The notes below the pieces were generated by a model. The model saw only the letters and a list, made by a program, of their open reading frames with translations, was not told the DNA's origin and did not search any database. A stretch of 64,000 nt of DNA from positions 365,001-429,000 of the forward strand of contig VFIW01000015.1 of NCBI GenBank assembly GCA_006386115.1, written 5' to 3'. Positions 40,846 to 53,500 of this stretch are shown piece after piece; within the stretch, counting starts at the first letter, position 1; every line of letters begins with the position of its first letter. This stretch comes from Globisporangium splendens. Taxonomy: Eukaryota > Oomycota > Peronosporomycetes > Pythiales > Pythiaceae. Position numbers and translations under genes: made by a program.

Positions 40846-42306
40846 TTACATGACGGACACAATCTCTTCCTCTTCAACCACGCGCGGCTTGGCGTTCGAT
40901 TCGGCAACTGGAGCTTCCGTGTTCCAGATATCGTTCGACTTGCTCAGCGTAAATGCCTTGACCATCTCCAACGAGTTCTTTGGCTGGTTGAGCGGCACCA
41001 TGTGGCCGGCTTCAAACACGCGCAAGAACGAGAAGTTGTCCACGGTGCGCACTTCGCCCGCTTTCTTGCCATCGATGACCCACGGTTTGTCCTCAGCAGC
41101 GACGAATTGCGCCTTCTTGCTCCACTCGAGCTCGAGTGTCCAGGCTTTGCACCCTAACCAGTTGACGATGAAGTCGGCGTCACCAGCGTACACGATACCC
41201 TTGATCCCGCTCTCGAGCATGGGGACGACGAGGCCGTGGAAGTTCTTCATCCAGTCGTAGGCGAAGCCCGCATGCACTTCCATGCTGCACGACTGCCACT
41301 TGGCGCTGTGCTTGTCCACGTGAAGCTGCTCTAACGTGCTCTCGAGGCGCAAAAACTTCTCCACATGCGAGAAGTCATAGCACAGTGGGAACACCTTGCA
41401 TTCCTCACGCACGTCGTACACGTTCAGCCCCGAGGTCGAGAACGGTGACACCAACGCTGCGTTACAGAACGCCTGCGCGCTGATACACGCCGCCTTGTTC
41501 GTCTGGCACTTTTCAATCATCTTGATGCACGGCGAGATCGCCACCTTCATGGCCAAGTACACAGGGTACGACACAGCCTTGACGTGGTACGAGTTGTTGT
41601 ACGCCATCTCCGGGTAGTACTTGTACTGCACCTGCGGGTTCGTGAGTCCATTGCCGATACCAAAACCCTGCAGGTTGATGTGCAGCCCCTCCTTGTTCTG
41701 GTTGCCCGTGAACACGCGGTGCGCGATCGCTGGCACATAGTGGCCGCCGTAGCTCTCGCCAAAGACGTAGAACTCTTGCTTCTGGTATTCCGGGTGCGCC
41801 GCGAAGAACTCCTGCAGGAACTGGAACATGTCGTCGCCGACCTCCTTCTCGCTCGTGTCGTATTCGCTCTTGTCGCCGTAGCTGAAGCCGACGCCAATCG
41901 GCTGGTCGATCCACATGATGTTGGCGCGCTCGTTCCACGAGAACGGATTGCGCTTGAGCGTCAAGTCGTTGTTCACAGAGCACGGGCCGTTCTCCTCCAG
42001 CAGCGCCAAGATAGAGCTGCAGCCTGGCCCGCCCGTGAGCCAGATGATGAGCGGATCGGTCGACGGCGTCCCGCGCGACTCGAAGAACCAGTAAAAGTAG
42101 TTCTTCGACTTGGACCCGTCGAGCTTAAAGTAGCCGCTCAGCTGCTTGGTCTCGTCGCAAAAGCCCGCGGCCACGGGAGCTTCCGAGAGCGAGTACGTTG
42201 TGCCGTTGAGCGTCCTGGTCGAGTGCGCGACCGGCGACATCGCCGCGAGCGTCATGCCCACCACGTACAGCGCCAGCGCGACCCATTTCGTGCGCAAGAT
42301 CGCCAT
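40846..42306 (-). CDS. Serine carboxypeptidase (peptidase family S10)
   Basis: 486 residues in one exon from ATG 42306. A signal peptide (VALALYVVGMTLAAMSPVAHS) targets it to the secretory route. The catalytic triad is visible: Ser in GESYGGHYVP, Asp in YAGDADFIVNW, and His in EAGHMVPLNQP. The oxyanion/substrate motif WLTGGPGCSS and the FSWNERANIMWIDQP block are also present. The C terminus is Glu-rich and not a membrane anchor. It removes C-terminal residues from peptides in acidic compartments or outside the cell. An in-frame ATG further upstream (42423) would hide the signal peptide and was not chosen. Confidence 0.93.
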   Translation of the reverse strand: MAILRTKWVALALYVVGMTLAAMSPVAHSTRTLNGTTYSLSEAPVAAGFCDETKQLSGYFKLDGSKSKNYFYWFFESRGTPSTDPLIIWLTGGPGCSSILALLEENGPCSVNNDLTLKRNPFSWNERANIMWIDQPIGVGFSYGDKSEYDTSEKEVGDDMFQFLQEFFAAHPEYQKQEFYVFGESYGGHYVPAIAHRVFTGNQNKEGLHINLQGFGIGNGLTNPQVQYKYYPEMAYNNSYHVKAVSYPVYLAMKVAISPCIKMIEKCQTNKAACISAQAFCNAALVSPFSTSGLNVYDVREECKVFPLCYDFSHVEKFLRLESTLEQLHVDKHSAKWQSCSMEVHAGFAYDWMKNFHGLVVPMLESGIKGIVYAGDADFIVNWLGCKAWTLELEWSKKAQFVAAEDKPWVIDGKKAGEVRTVDNFSFLRVFEAGHMVPLNQPKNSLEMVKAFTLSKSNDIWNTEAPVAESNAKPRVVEEEEIVSVM

Positions 42307-42543
42307 CTTCTCTTTCTTGCTGGTTCTTCTTGAAGTGGGGGGAATCTTTTGGTCCTGAGTTGCGTCAGAGAACAAATGGAAAATGGACAAAACAAGGACA
42401 CATCCTATATCAAGGTGGCACACACGAGTTACAAAATGTGGCCCACACTATTTTGGAAGGATTCGAAATGTCGTTTTTTGTACCCAGATCGGTGGTTTAT
42501 GCACGGCATTCGGAAAGGCAACAAGGAGGCATGTCTTTTCAAA

Positions 42544-42590
<47 letters not shown>

Positions 42591-43596
42591 ACTTTTTCTT
42601 TCTGATTTTCAGACTGCTCACAGCGATTATGTGGCAAGATGTGGCACAATCTTAGCGCTGTTTGTGCCGTCAAGCATGCTCGCAATGGATGTCACGCTGC
42701 TGGCAAGCAAATGGGTGGCAAGGTGTGAAGTTTCTTTCGGGCACAAACATCTGAGAATGGGTCAGGCAGCTGCTCGTTTCATGGCTGTTGACAGTGAACG
42801 TGTCGTTTACGACGCAAACACTTGGATTTTGCAAAACAACTGATTGAACCTCTGATCCACCAAATATGAATGAAATCAGTACCGTTGAAATTGTGGACTT
42901 GATTTTTGGTGGAAACCAGCATCAGCATGCACCGATTGTTTGTGGAATCTTGGAATGTACTGGTATAAGATATATTTCAAGGTTCAACTAACAATAGCAT
43001 TAGAAACGAGGTTTTTTCTAGAACTCACAAAAGCGTTACCCTCTTGGTCATCGATGTCACTGAATCAGTACGCTGGTTGTCTCTCTACCCTCTCGCCTCG
43101 GTTTATGTACTGATTCATCTGATTGTCGTCAACGTTTTAGAATGCCTTGCCCGCCAAAAATCGAAAAACCTCATTTCAATTTATCAGCATTCACAACACA
43201 AAACACAACGACAACGACGCACAAACCCCCAAAAAACCTTCCTGCTGGCTCTTCTGCGGGGTTGAGGGGAGGGAAAAGAGGAAAAAAAAGTAGAGCTGTG
43301 AAGACAACAAGCAAGAGGTCCGCTCAATTGTCCCCAGACGCCAGGCAGCAGGAAGCAAGCGACGCGAGGACGAGCGCCGCGGAATAAAAGGAGGAACCGC
43401 AGACCAGATCTTCCCTCATTACCCTTCTGTGTAGTGCTGCGGGGGCGGAGCAGGCGGTGAGTGATCCTAGTTGGTGTCCGGTACTGAGCGAGAGCGGGAG
43501 GGAGCGTGGCGTTGTTGTGGAGCAACCATCGATCACGCACTCGAGTGAACGAAGAGACTGAGAGCCTGGAGTGTAGGTCATTGAGAGAACGGCACG
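42307..43596. other. 1.3-kb divergent intergenic region
   Basis: No gene seen. It holds a (CT)n microsatellite of about 42 bp (42546-42588) and the promoters of the carboxypeptidase (minus) and DnaJ (plus) genes. Open frames here are short and overlap the repeat. Confidence 0.6.
42546..42588. repeat. (CT)n microsatellite
   Basis: An uninterrupted run of about twenty TC dinucleotides, 240 bp upstream of the carboxypeptidase start. Confidence 0.95.
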
Positions 43597-44714
43597 ATGA
43601 GCAGCGGCAGTGGCGCGCGCGCGTACTCGGAGAAGGACATGGAGGCGCACCGCGAGTACATGAAGAAGTACAAGATGCAGTCGAGCGACCTGAGCAAACA
43701 GCCGATGAAGTACCGCGACCACTACGAGATCCTCGGCATCGAGCGCACGGCGACCCACAGTGAGGTGCGTCAACGGACACCGCAGTAGATAATATGGAGC
43801 CGCGACATACTGACGGACTGTGGCTGATTGTATGTGTGTGTGTGCAGATCCGACAAGCGTACCGCAAGCTGGCGTTAAAGTGCCATCCAGACCGAAACTC
43901 GTCGGCAGAAGCGCAGGAGCAATGGGAAGGCGTCCCTGGTAAGTCATTGAGTTTTTTCGCTGCGTATTTGAGCTATATGGAAGCTCATTCGGCTGTTGTT
44001 GTCTAACTAGCGGCGTACGCGATTATCTCCAACCCGAACGATCGCGCCGAGTACGATGCGACATTGGAGACGCGAGATGCGTTGGTCGAGTTTTACAAGA
44101 CGTACAACCCCGCGAAGCTCGATAACGCGACGATCCAGACTATTATTGATGGATGGTACGGCCGCGAAGTCGAGTTGTTCCAGATGCTGAACTCTAAATA
44201 CGAAATCGCGCCGCACCAGGGCACGAACAAGGCTTTTCAGCGCGCTCCACCTAAACTGCCGTTGGAACGCGCTCGCGCTGTTTCCATGGATAGCGTGTCG
44301 TTCAAGATGAAGCAAGCGGTGGTCGGGGACCACACCTGGTCAGACTCGATTGGATCGGCGTTTTGCTGCAAAGGTGTGTTCGCGCGTATGTTTAGCAAGA
44401 GCTACTTTGAAGTCGAGACCCAGAGTCCAGGGTTCATTGTGGACCACGGTCCATCCAACACGCCCGGACAGGGTGTGCACACGACGGTGCAATCGCCCGC
44501 GCTGCCGCCGCATTTGTCCAAGACCAGCAGCCCAGAGCTTCTCAATGTCGACGCCGACAACGTCTCGACGGCCACAACGGACCAGGAAGACATGGACTCT
44601 CGGCAAAGCATGATGGACGACAACAGCTGCAGCAGCACGCCACCAAGTAGCACGTCGTCCGCGGCCTCGCAGCAGATCCCTTCTGTCGCGTCTTCAGCTG
44701 CGGCTGCAAGCTAG
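43597..44714 (+). CDS. DnaJ (J-domain) protein
   Basis: Three exons, 43597-43764, 43848-43938 and 44011-44714, with 83- and 72-bp GT-AG introns; 320 residues. The J domain spans exons 1-3: DHYEILGIERTATHSEIRQA, YRKLALKCHPDRNSSAE with the HPD tripeptide that stimulates Hsp70 ATPase, then AYAIISNPNDRAEYD. There is no Gly/Phe or zinc region, so it is a class C J protein. The middle is unfamiliar, and the last 100 residues are Ser-rich and disordered. Client and compartment are unknown; no targeting signal is seen. Confidence 0.9.
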
Positions 44715-45052
44715 GGACGGACCCACTGACTTGATGCAGGGAGCCCATTTTTGGTGGCAGCGGTGGTGGTTGCTTTTCTTTCCTTTCGCTTCGTCTCCGT
44801 CATTCTCGTAGATGGAGTCGATTATTATTATTATTTGTATCTGCTCATGTGAGACAAAAGCCTAAAAAATTCCGAGTTGTTCACTTCGCCAACATTGAGC
44901 AATAAAATCATGTCTAGTTTCGTTATTAATTTGTGTTCAACACCGACAATTGAAATCATGTCTAGTTTCGTCATTTAGCGTAATTTGTGGATTCTTCTTG
45001 CTCCAATTCATCAGCACATCAACTTGGAGAAGAAAAGTGAACCTGCTGCATC
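44715..45052. other. Intergenic region between DnaJ and kinase genes
   Basis: 3' UTR-like AT-rich sequence with AATAAA near 44901 and a repeated phrase CATGTCTAGTTTCGT (about 44908 and 44957). No gene seen. Confidence 0.5.
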
Positions 45053-46769
45053 ATGATGACTCCTAGCAAGTACGACGATGGCGCAGCGTCGGCGTCGGCG
45101 CAGAGAGAGACGTTCCTGCCAGTGGCGCGCCGCTCGTCCGCGTCCAACGCGAGCGTCGTCAACACCATCTGCTCCGGCGTCACGCTCGTCCCGCTGCAGG
45201 CGCTGCAGCGCGTCTTGCAGTGCTTTGGCTACACGCACTCGGTCCGGATGCAGAGCGGTCGGACGTACGATCTTGTTGCTCACTCTGCCTGATTGTTGCA
45301 CTACTCACTGCTGACAGTCGAACCTCATTTGCGTGTTGACGTTATCGCTGCTGTTGTTGTGTTGCGCTGCTCTGTTGTGCTATAGTGTTGTCGTTGGCAG
45401 TGAGATCGCGCAGGGCGGGTACTCGTACGTGTACAATGCGCGGGATACGCTGACAGGCGAAGCGTTTGCGCTGAAGAAGATCTTGTGCCAGACAGAAGAT
45501 CAGATCGAGATGGCGAAGCAGGAGATCGAGATCCACAAGTCGTTTGCGCATCCACACATCATGCCGTTGAGCGACTACGCGGTGCTCTCCAACGAAGCGA
45601 ATGCGCTCGAGTACTACTTGCTGTTTCCATTCATGGAGGTGCGATCTATTGTAGATGTATTGCTAGCATTCTTCTTTTGTATCACTGAGTACGAGCAATT
45701 GTTTTGATATGGTTGAATGCTTGTAGAATGGGACTCTGAGAGAAATGATTGATATTTCATTAAGGTTCGCTGCATACCGCTACTAGAACCGGGTGAAAGC
45801 TTGTGCCATCCTCTGGCTGACACGAATCGTCATTTAATTCTGCGTTGCAGCCGACGAATGAGGATACCAGAACACCAGATTCTCGAGATTTTCTTGAAAG
45901 TGTGTCGCGCGGTAGCTGAACTACATTCTCACTCGCCACCTCTTGCCCATCGCGACATCAAGGTATCCCGATTTGCAGCAGCACCTCGATTAGGGCTTCG
46001 TTTCTATCTCACTGTTGTTTTGTTTGCTGTAATGACTGTGTAGCCTGAGAATATCTTGCTGTCGGACACGAATGAACCTATTCTGACCGATTTTGGATCT
46101 GTCGCGGTTGCTGATATCACGATCACGAAACGAGCAGATGCCCTTCTTCTTCAAGAGCGCGCTGCACAACTCAGCTCCATGCCGTATCGAGCCCCAGGTA
46201 TCTGAACTCAGGTGTTGCTTTCGTTTCGCTGCCAGATTGTTCACTGCTGCTTTGTTCCTGTAGAATTGTACGACGTTCCAGTCAATGCTCAGATCTCCAG
46301 TCGGACGGATGGTAACACGCCCTTGCATCGCTGAGCCGCCACCCTTGTGGTGGCAGCTAAACTCTCACTCTGTGTTCTGTGGGATGCAGTCTGGTCCCTA
46401 GGCTGTCTCCTGTTCGCGATGGCGTTTGGGTACTCTCCTTTTGAGTGCTCGTTCTATGACAACGGGGAGGTTCGAGTGGTCGAGTGCACGTATCTCGCAG
46501 TCATTGGGACGATCAAGTTTCCGAAAGCCCACGCGTACTCGCCTCAGTTCTGCGATCTGATCTGGTGCGTGTGCTTGTGCCCTGTCCACTTGCGCGGTCG
46601 GTGGCGAAATGAAAAATAAGGAATGAAAAGCTGATGGTTTTTGTTTGTTATGCTCCTCAGCTGGCTACTCACACAAGATTACAAGGCCCGCCCGTCAGTG
46701 TTTGACGTGATTGAAAGGCTCCATGCACTGAGTCTGCAAGACGCAGGTATAAACGGGAGATCTCTATAG
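45053..46769 (+). CDS. Ser/Thr protein kinase, STK16/NAK-like
   Basis: Eight exons: 45053-45264, 45386-45638, 45727-45764, 45851-45962, 46044-46197, 46264-46311, 46390-46564 and 46661-46769. Introns are 66-121 bp, all GT-AG, and the joined frame codes 366 residues. The kinase domain fills most of the protein: Gly loop IAQGGYSYVY, Lys in FALKKIL, catalytic HRDIKPEN across exons 4-5, TDFGS in place of DFG, activation segment MPYRAPELYD and DVWSLGCLLFAM. The long insert before the APE motif (LLLQERAAQL) is typical of STK16-type kinases, which act in membrane traffic. No Gly-2 myristoylation site is seen. Confidence 0.9.
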
Positions 46770-47152
46770 GAAGATGAAACCAAGCCGAGAAAAAAAAAAG
46801 AGCGCCAATGGATCCATTCGATGACGATTGTGCTTTTTTTGGCGGGGATATCATCCTGTCTAGATGCGTATTTCATGAATTCTGTACGTCCGTATCTGTA
46901 ATTTGTAGTATTTAGAGGATCCCATGTCATAATTATTTCACTAAAATCTTGTCCTTTGATTGGCTCATTTTTTGTAGACCAATCAAATCGTGGCATTTAG
47001 AGAATTTTCTCCACGACGCTGAGAGTGTTGGTCCCATCGACTTCCTGGCGTGGTGCATCGCTAGCTATCCAGAGAATCAACATGGAAATGACAGACGATG
47101 GCGCGGTGGAAGCGCTTATTCCCCAACTTACCACGACCTTCGCTCATTTCCT

Positions 47153-48283
47153 ATGACCACCCCGCGTTCAACTATGAACAGCTCGTGCCAGACGAGACCT
47201 GCTAGCCCCGAGGGAGAAGGGTCGACCCGCTGCGACGGCTGCAAATCCTGCGGCGCCATTCTGGAACTGGACGGCTGCGGCCACCGTTTCCACCCGCGGT
47301 GCATTTTCACGTGGCCGATTTCGCAATGCGAGATCTGCGCGGCGCCAGTGAACACCGTCAAGATCTTCCGCGAATACAAGAACCTGCAGAACTCGATGGT
47401 GCGTAAGGGCAAGTGGAGCAACGATGAGCACAAGTACGCGAACATGATGATGAAGCAGTTCCAACTCGGCGCGCTGCCACTTGTCGATGGGCTTCACCTG
47501 CGTGGGTTCATCTCGAGTTTGCTGCAGTGCGATCCATTGCGCGTGACGAAGAAATACTCCGGCCACGCGATCGGCAAGCAGAACTTCTTTTACCAGTACC
47601 GCAAGACGTACTGCTACAACCTGCACATCAAGTTGCAGAAGCGCGTTTCCAGTCTTCGAAACCACTTTTACTGGCACATTCAGTACCGCTGCAAGTTTGG
47701 TCACTCGCTCAACATTCAAGAACTGAAAGCAGCGGAATCTGACTATTGGATTCGCGAGTTTCTGAAATTTGCCGACAAAATCGGTCAACACGTGGAATTC
47801 TCGACTCACCCAGTGCCAACGTCTCCAGCGCCTGCAGCACACCCAGTCTCTCAGAAATCCAGCAACAACAGCAGTACTCCTGCCTCTCCGGTTGTCGCCG
47901 CAGTGGGAAAAGAAGACGACGATGAGGTGAAAACTGAAGCCTCGCCAGAAGAACCAGAGGAGGTAGTGAGCATCCATGTCGACGCTACCGCGCCATCATC
48001 CGACAAGGACGCGTCTGATGAGCACGAGCGCTCGGTGTCGCCGCTGAGCTTTGACGAGTGGAGCGACGCGAGCCCTTCCTTTGCCGACGTGCTTACCGGC
48101 ATGGTGTTTGAAGATTTCTCCCAGGGAGATGCTACGCTGTCGCCAATTTTACCAAGTAAAGCGGTCGCTCCTCGTACCGGTGTGTGCTGCTCGTTGGGCG
48201 ACTGGCTTCAGGAGGAAGAAGCCCGATGGAACGAGACGATGGCCGTGCCGTCGTGGTCGTTCACGCTCTCGGACTGTGCGTAA
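47153..48283 (+). CDS. RING-like zinc-finger protein of unknown function
   Basis: 376 residues from ATG 47153; the frame is open from further upstream, and ATG 47174 is also possible. Residues 20-60 hold a RING-H2-like cluster: CDGCKSC, then DGCGHRFHPRCI, then CEIC, suggesting an E3 ubiquitin ligase. The next block (KGKWSNDEHKYANMMMKQFQ, LRGFISSLLQCDPLRVTKKY) recalls the start of oomycete Myb-like SHAQKYF proteins, though it is not a clear Myb repeat. The C-terminal half is Ser/Glu-rich. Other frames at 47081-47210 are also protein-like, so the true 5' end may include an unrecognised exon. Confidence 0.6.
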   Translation: MTTPRSTMNSSCQTRPASPEGEGSTRCDGCKSCGAILELDGCGHRFHPRCIFTWPISQCEICAAPVNTVKIFREYKNLQNSMVRKGKWSNDEHKYANMMMKQFQLGALPLVDGLHLRGFISSLLQCDPLRVTKKYSGHAIGKQNFFYQYRKTYCYNLHIKLQKRVSSLRNHFYWHIQYRCKFGHSLNIQELKAAESDYWIREFLKFADKIGQHVEFSTHPVPTSPAPAAHPVSQKSSNNSSTPASPVVAAVGKEDDDEVKTEASPEEPEEVVSIHVDATAPSSDKDASDEHERSVSPLSFDEWSDASPSFADVLTGMVFEDFSQGDATLSPILPSKAVAPRTGVCCSLGDWLQEEEARWNETMAVPSWSFTLSDCA

Positions 48284-48578
48284 ATCGATATTTTGTTAGA
48301 TATTTATGTATGTATGAGCACATTATCAGAGAGAAGAAGCAAGCTCGTTGGAAAGCCGTTCGGATGATGCAGTTGCCTCCTTTTTTGAATGCAAAGTCAC
48401 CAACTAACATCATTTTCTCCATGTATTCCAAGTCCGACTCGATCAAGAGCTCGGAGCCAAAATGGATGAATGTTGCGAGAAGGTGAACCCAAAAGCAACA
48501 CTTGTCCCGTGTTTAACTTTAAAGTTCGGGACGCCACGATGCCTTTCGAATGTGCACTGGCATGATTGGCAATAAAGG

Positions 48579-49810
48579 ATGCGACGAGCGGCAACGTGGT
48601 TGTGGTGGCGCATACCCACGGCAACGACGGCGCCGCTGCTGCCACTGCCACGTCCTGACACCGTTGGCTCTAGCCGTGGGGCATGGCTGACTACCGCACG
48701 GACAGCAAGTGGCGGTGCATCGAGCGACGCGCCACGGAACAAGAAGAGTCTGCTCGTTGATGGCAACAACGTGCTGTATCACTACTACAATCCACTGCTT
48801 CCTGCAAACAGGTACGCTCTATTTAATGCTACATGCAAGGCGGAATGGATAGTGACTTGCTGTGTGGACATTCATGCAAACCGTGTGTCAGTGGTGACGT
48901 CCAGCGCGAAGCGATCGATGAACTGATCCAACTGCTGAAACGGATGGACAAAACGCACCGACCCGAGCACATTTGCGTGTTTTTCGACTCGAAGCGCAAG
49001 CCCACGGTGCGCAAACTGATCGACCCGACGTACAAGAGTCTGCGCAAGCCCACTCCGCAATCTCTTGGGTCACAACTTGCATCAGCGGCGGAGATCCTAG
49101 CAGAAGGGTGCATCAATTGCATCACGTATCCTGGTTTTGAAGCCGACGATCTCGTCGCATCGTATACAGAAGCATACGTAGCTGCTGGGTACGACGTGCT
49201 CGTTGTCTCGAACGACAACGATTTCTTGCAACTTGCACGAGGCGATGGAGCTGCACCAGCCACAACGACTCCAGCTCAGACAGTGACAAGTGCAGGAGAA
49301 TTGGTCCAAGCAGAAACACGCCACACTGATGTTATCCATCCTCCGGGTTATGTTGAGCTGTACCAGCCAAATAAGCGCCGGTATATCCGCGAGCGCCACC
49401 TGCAGAGCCGCTTTGGGCTGCCACACGCACGGCTGATTCCTGATTTCTTGGCGCTGATCGGCACGCGCTGGGGCAAAATCAAGAAAGTCGAGCACATGAC
49501 CGAAGAACGCGCCGTGGAATTGCTCGCAGAGTATGGCAGTCTGCCCAAATTGTTGCGCAATCTGAACTCGATTGAGGATCCCGTGCTTCGCAAAAGCCTG
49601 AAGCACGCGATCAGCTCCATTGAGACGTCGCTGCGGATCGCCAAACTCAACGACCAGATTGAGCTGCCAATTTCACTCACGGACCTGCAAGCGCCGCAGC
49701 TCGACAAGCTCCAGATTGCGACTAGTTCAGCGGCATCGCCAACAAAAACGGCGGCGACGAAAAAGAAGAGCGGCACCATCCATGGCAAACGCATCAAAGA
49801 CGCCAACTAG
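48579..49810 (+). CDS. 5'-3' exonuclease (FEN/Pol I exonuclease-type), probably mitochondrial
   Basis: Two exons, 48579-48811 and 48892-49810, with an 80-bp intron (gtacgc ... gtgtcag); 383 residues. An Arg-rich, acid-free N terminus (MRRAATWLWWRIPT) suggests mitochondrial import. The nuclease core follows: SLLVDGNNVLYHYY, VFFDSKRKPTVRKL, GFEADDLVASYTEA and VVSNDNDFLQLA, giving the acidic metal-binding residues of the 5'-3' exonuclease fold. A helix-hairpin-helix region follows (LIPDFLALIG). A Thr/Ala-rich insert splits the region after FLQLA. It would remove flaps or RNA primers during organelle DNA replication. The C terminus is Lys-rich. Confidence 0.88.
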
Positions 49811-50506
49811 AGGGCAAACCAATGGTACGAACCAGCAATGGTGTGGTGGACATGCTCTTAGTATCATATAGAGAAGCAGTTGGACGTGTGATGCATGACG
49901 CCATGTAATATGGAGCAGCATGCAGAACAAAGGTTTTCGGCTCTTTCCTCGACTCATCAATAGCGCCAATGCCGTAATCACTGGCTGACAACATGCGCTG
50001 CGTCAGTACCGCAACTCGCATCAAGCTGCAACCCGACGATGTTAATCATTGCCGTATCTTATTGGCTATAAACATTCTATAGAGTAATTTGATTGGCTAT
50101 TAGCTGGAGAGTGGACGCTGTCGAGTGGAGCGGACGATGGTTCGTTTCGCAGTTTTTGTATTGCCGGCACCGAGCGGAGCGGATCGCGTGGGGGACGAGA
50201 GCGGACAAGCGGACGGAGGGGCTTCCATTCCATTTGCTTGTGGCCCCCACACATTCGCTGCACAAGCGGTAGTTTGCTCACTTTGGCGATCTCTCGTCCT
50301 TTCCCCCCATTCCGAAGAAGGCGCGAGCGAACACAGAGACGCACGGTGGCGCTGTATATACGCACAGCCTCACGATCCCCTCCTCCTCTCTCCTTCCCCA
50401 TAGAGAGAGCGGCAGCGGCAACCTACCCGGCCGTCAATTTGTACGGCAACACAGGGCGGTTTTAATAGGAAACACACACAGCGGCTATTGAGCTCCCCCC
50501 ACAGAG
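49811..50506. other. 700-bp intergenic region
   Basis: No gene seen. It should hold the exonuclease 3' UTR and the promoter of the PHD/homeobox gene. Confidence 0.5.
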
Positions 50507-53500
50507 ATGGCGGATGTGGAGATGGCAGACGCGACGCGCGATGCACGCGTGGAAGGCGATGGTGTGAATGCTGCGGTTGCTGTCCCTATTGCTAACAGCA
50601 GCAATGGGACAGCAGCACCAGAGCCAGAGGTGGACAACGATACGGAGAAGAAGAAGGCGCTGCTCGTGTACAAGAGCAACCAGCCGTCGGCATCGGACGA
50701 CGACGATGATGATGAGAACGACGACGAGGACGACGAGGAAGATGACGACGATGTGGACGACGATGACGATGACGACGCCGCGGGTCCGTCCGGCGAAGAC
50801 GACGACCTGGATGACGTTGCGTCCGTGAAAAGCGCCGGGAATGACGACATCGACGACGACGACGAGGGCGTGCAGGTGGAGAAGGACGATGACGAATCGA
50901 TCAATGTGCCGTCTGATGACGATCTCGACAGCACGGCGACGCCGACGCGCGTCGACACGGACGAAGACATGGCCTCCGACAAGCACACGGACGCCACGAA
51001 ACGCGCCGTCAACGACGAGTCCGATTCCGCGTCCAGTGCTGGTCGCGCGGCGTCCTCGTCGCCGACGAAGAACGACGGCGAGGGCAAAATACTGACGCTG
51101 AAGTCCGGCACGACGTCGGACGTGAAGGCGATCATCGCGGCGCGGCGACGCACGGGCGTGCGCAAGGAGTGCGAAGTGTGTGGAGAACCGCGCAATGGCC
51201 GCCGCGCGATGCTGTGCGCGAACTGCAAGTGCATGTACCACTCGAGCTGCTACCGCCAGCGGTTCTCGAAACTGATCAACGCGTCCGGCAAGCAGTGGTT
51301 TTGTCCCGAGTGTGAAAGCAACTCGAAAGCACAGCAGGCAGCCGCGAGCGACCGTGAAGCATCGACGCCGCGCAAGAAGCGCGATGATGCAGGCAAAGCG
51401 CGTGGTGTGCGTGGCACAAAGGGCGTGCCGGCCATGAAGGGCAAGCAAGAAGGCGACGCGCACGTCGTGACCGACAAGGTGTCGGCGTCGGAGCTGGAAC
51501 TGAAGCGCATCAAGGACGTCGCGTTGCGCGGCGGCAAAAAGATCAACGCCGTCATCCTGGAGCGAACGGATGAGATGTTGCAGGTGACGCAGTCCCTCAC
51601 GTCCGAGATCGAGGCGGTCATGGAACCGTCGTGGAGCAATAACGACAAGCCTTCCTTCAATGCAGCAGTAGCGACTCCCAACCAACCGCCGCCATTCACG
51701 CTTCCGATTGCGTCGTCGTCAAGTCCCGGTGCTGGTGCGTCGATTTTAAACCAGCAGCCGCTGTCGCCTACGTCGCTTTCGTCCACGAACGAATTTCGAA
51801 TCCACGGCAATGGCGGCGTGGATCATGCGATGAGTGGCGTCGACGCCACGGAACGAAATGTGCTTTTGACACGCGTGTTTGCTGGCCTGGGCTCGCTCAA
51901 GAACCTGCTGCAGCAACTGCAAGTGACGGGCATTCAGTTCGAAGTGGATTTGATCAAGGAGATCAAGATGCCGCCGGTGAAAGACGAGCAGAAAGCAAAC
52001 ACGGGCGCAAGTGCGTCGTCGTCGAGTCGGAAAGCGCCGTCTAGTGCTGCTGCACGTGGTGCGAGCAATACCGCCGGAAAGGCCAAGAACGGCGCCAGTC
52101 GCTTGTACTCGTCCAAGCAGATCCAGAAACTAGAGGAATGGTACCAGAAGTCATCGCGTCCGGAATCCTGTGAGATTCAAGCCATGTACCGCATCATCAA
52201 TAGTCCAGACTACGCCGACAAGGAACTGCAGCCTGATGGCATTTCAGTGAAGCAAATCCGTATTTGGTTTGATAACCGACGCGCCAAGGAACGTCTGGAC
52301 TACATGCGGCTCAAGATGAAGGACATTTCGACCACGGACATGGACGCTGACAGTGTGAAGCGAATGAAAGCAGCGTACATTGACGAAGCAAAGGAAGTGC
52401 TGGAAGCGCGTGTGTCGCGTTTGCGCGAAAATGGAAAAGGTCCGGGCGAGATCGTGGACGAAGCCGGGGACCTCTTGTTGCCTGATGGCGAACATCCATT
52501 GCCTACAAAATCTACGAAGGCGAGTCCCGCTACGAAATCCTCACAGAGCAGCAGTGGGAACGCTGCCAGCAATAAAGACAATGCGGAAGGCACAAGCAAA
52601 GCGTTGAATGTGATCAACCAGAAAAAACGCATTCGTATCGACTACGTTGCGTCGGTTCGGAAAACAGTGAAAGATGCCCGTGAGGCTGGCAAAAGTGAAG
52701 AGGAGATCAAGGTTCTACGTACGGCGGCGATTGAACGCGCGCGCGAGCGGCTGCATGTTCCTTACAAAAACTCGCGACAAGGACCGTCGAAGCCGCTTGG
52801 CAAGGACGAAGTGACCCACATCAAGCTCAAGATGCTCAAGCTTCTCGAAGAGGACGCGCCAGCTGAAGAAATCACCGATGTGATCGAGTTGCTGCTCTCG
52901 GTCATGATTCCACGTGATATTTTAATCGAGTCGGCGCTGCATCGACAATTAAATCTCGCATTGAAAGCCCATAAAGACAACAAAGAGCTCGTGAAGCAGA
53001 CAAACAAGTTGCTGGATGAATTCAACACCATTATCGAGAAGGGTGATCTTGTGGTGGCGGAGCCCGATACGGTCAAAGAGGAAACGGGCGGAAGCAAAGC
53101 GAAAAAGAAGAAGGATACATCGCTGCTGCTGGACGTGGATGCGGAATCTTTGCCAGGTACGCCTGGTGCTTCACCCGATTCGCCCGCTGCGTCTCCAGAC
53201 TCGAGACGACCTCGCGTGAAGTTTTCACTGGAGCAGCTGGTCAAATTGGAGAAACACTTCCACAAGGACGATACCCCAAGCAAAAAGAAGCTGGATAAGC
53301 TTGCAGAGAAGCTCAATGAAATTGGCGCGCAGGATCCAGCGAGTGACGAAGCCCAGAAATCGATCGACTACAAGCAAATCCGTTGCTGGTTCTACAAGCG
53401 TCGATCTACGAACCAACGTCCGCAGGCACTGACAACGATCGATCTCCAGGACGCTGCTGGGTCGTCTTCGTCCAGCTCTAGTGAAACCGAGTCAGATAGT

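Noticed and set aside
50462..51685. 407-codon minus-strand frame rich in Val/Ile/Arg
   Set aside because: Antisense of the acidic Asp/Glu-coding region of the PHD/homeobox gene.
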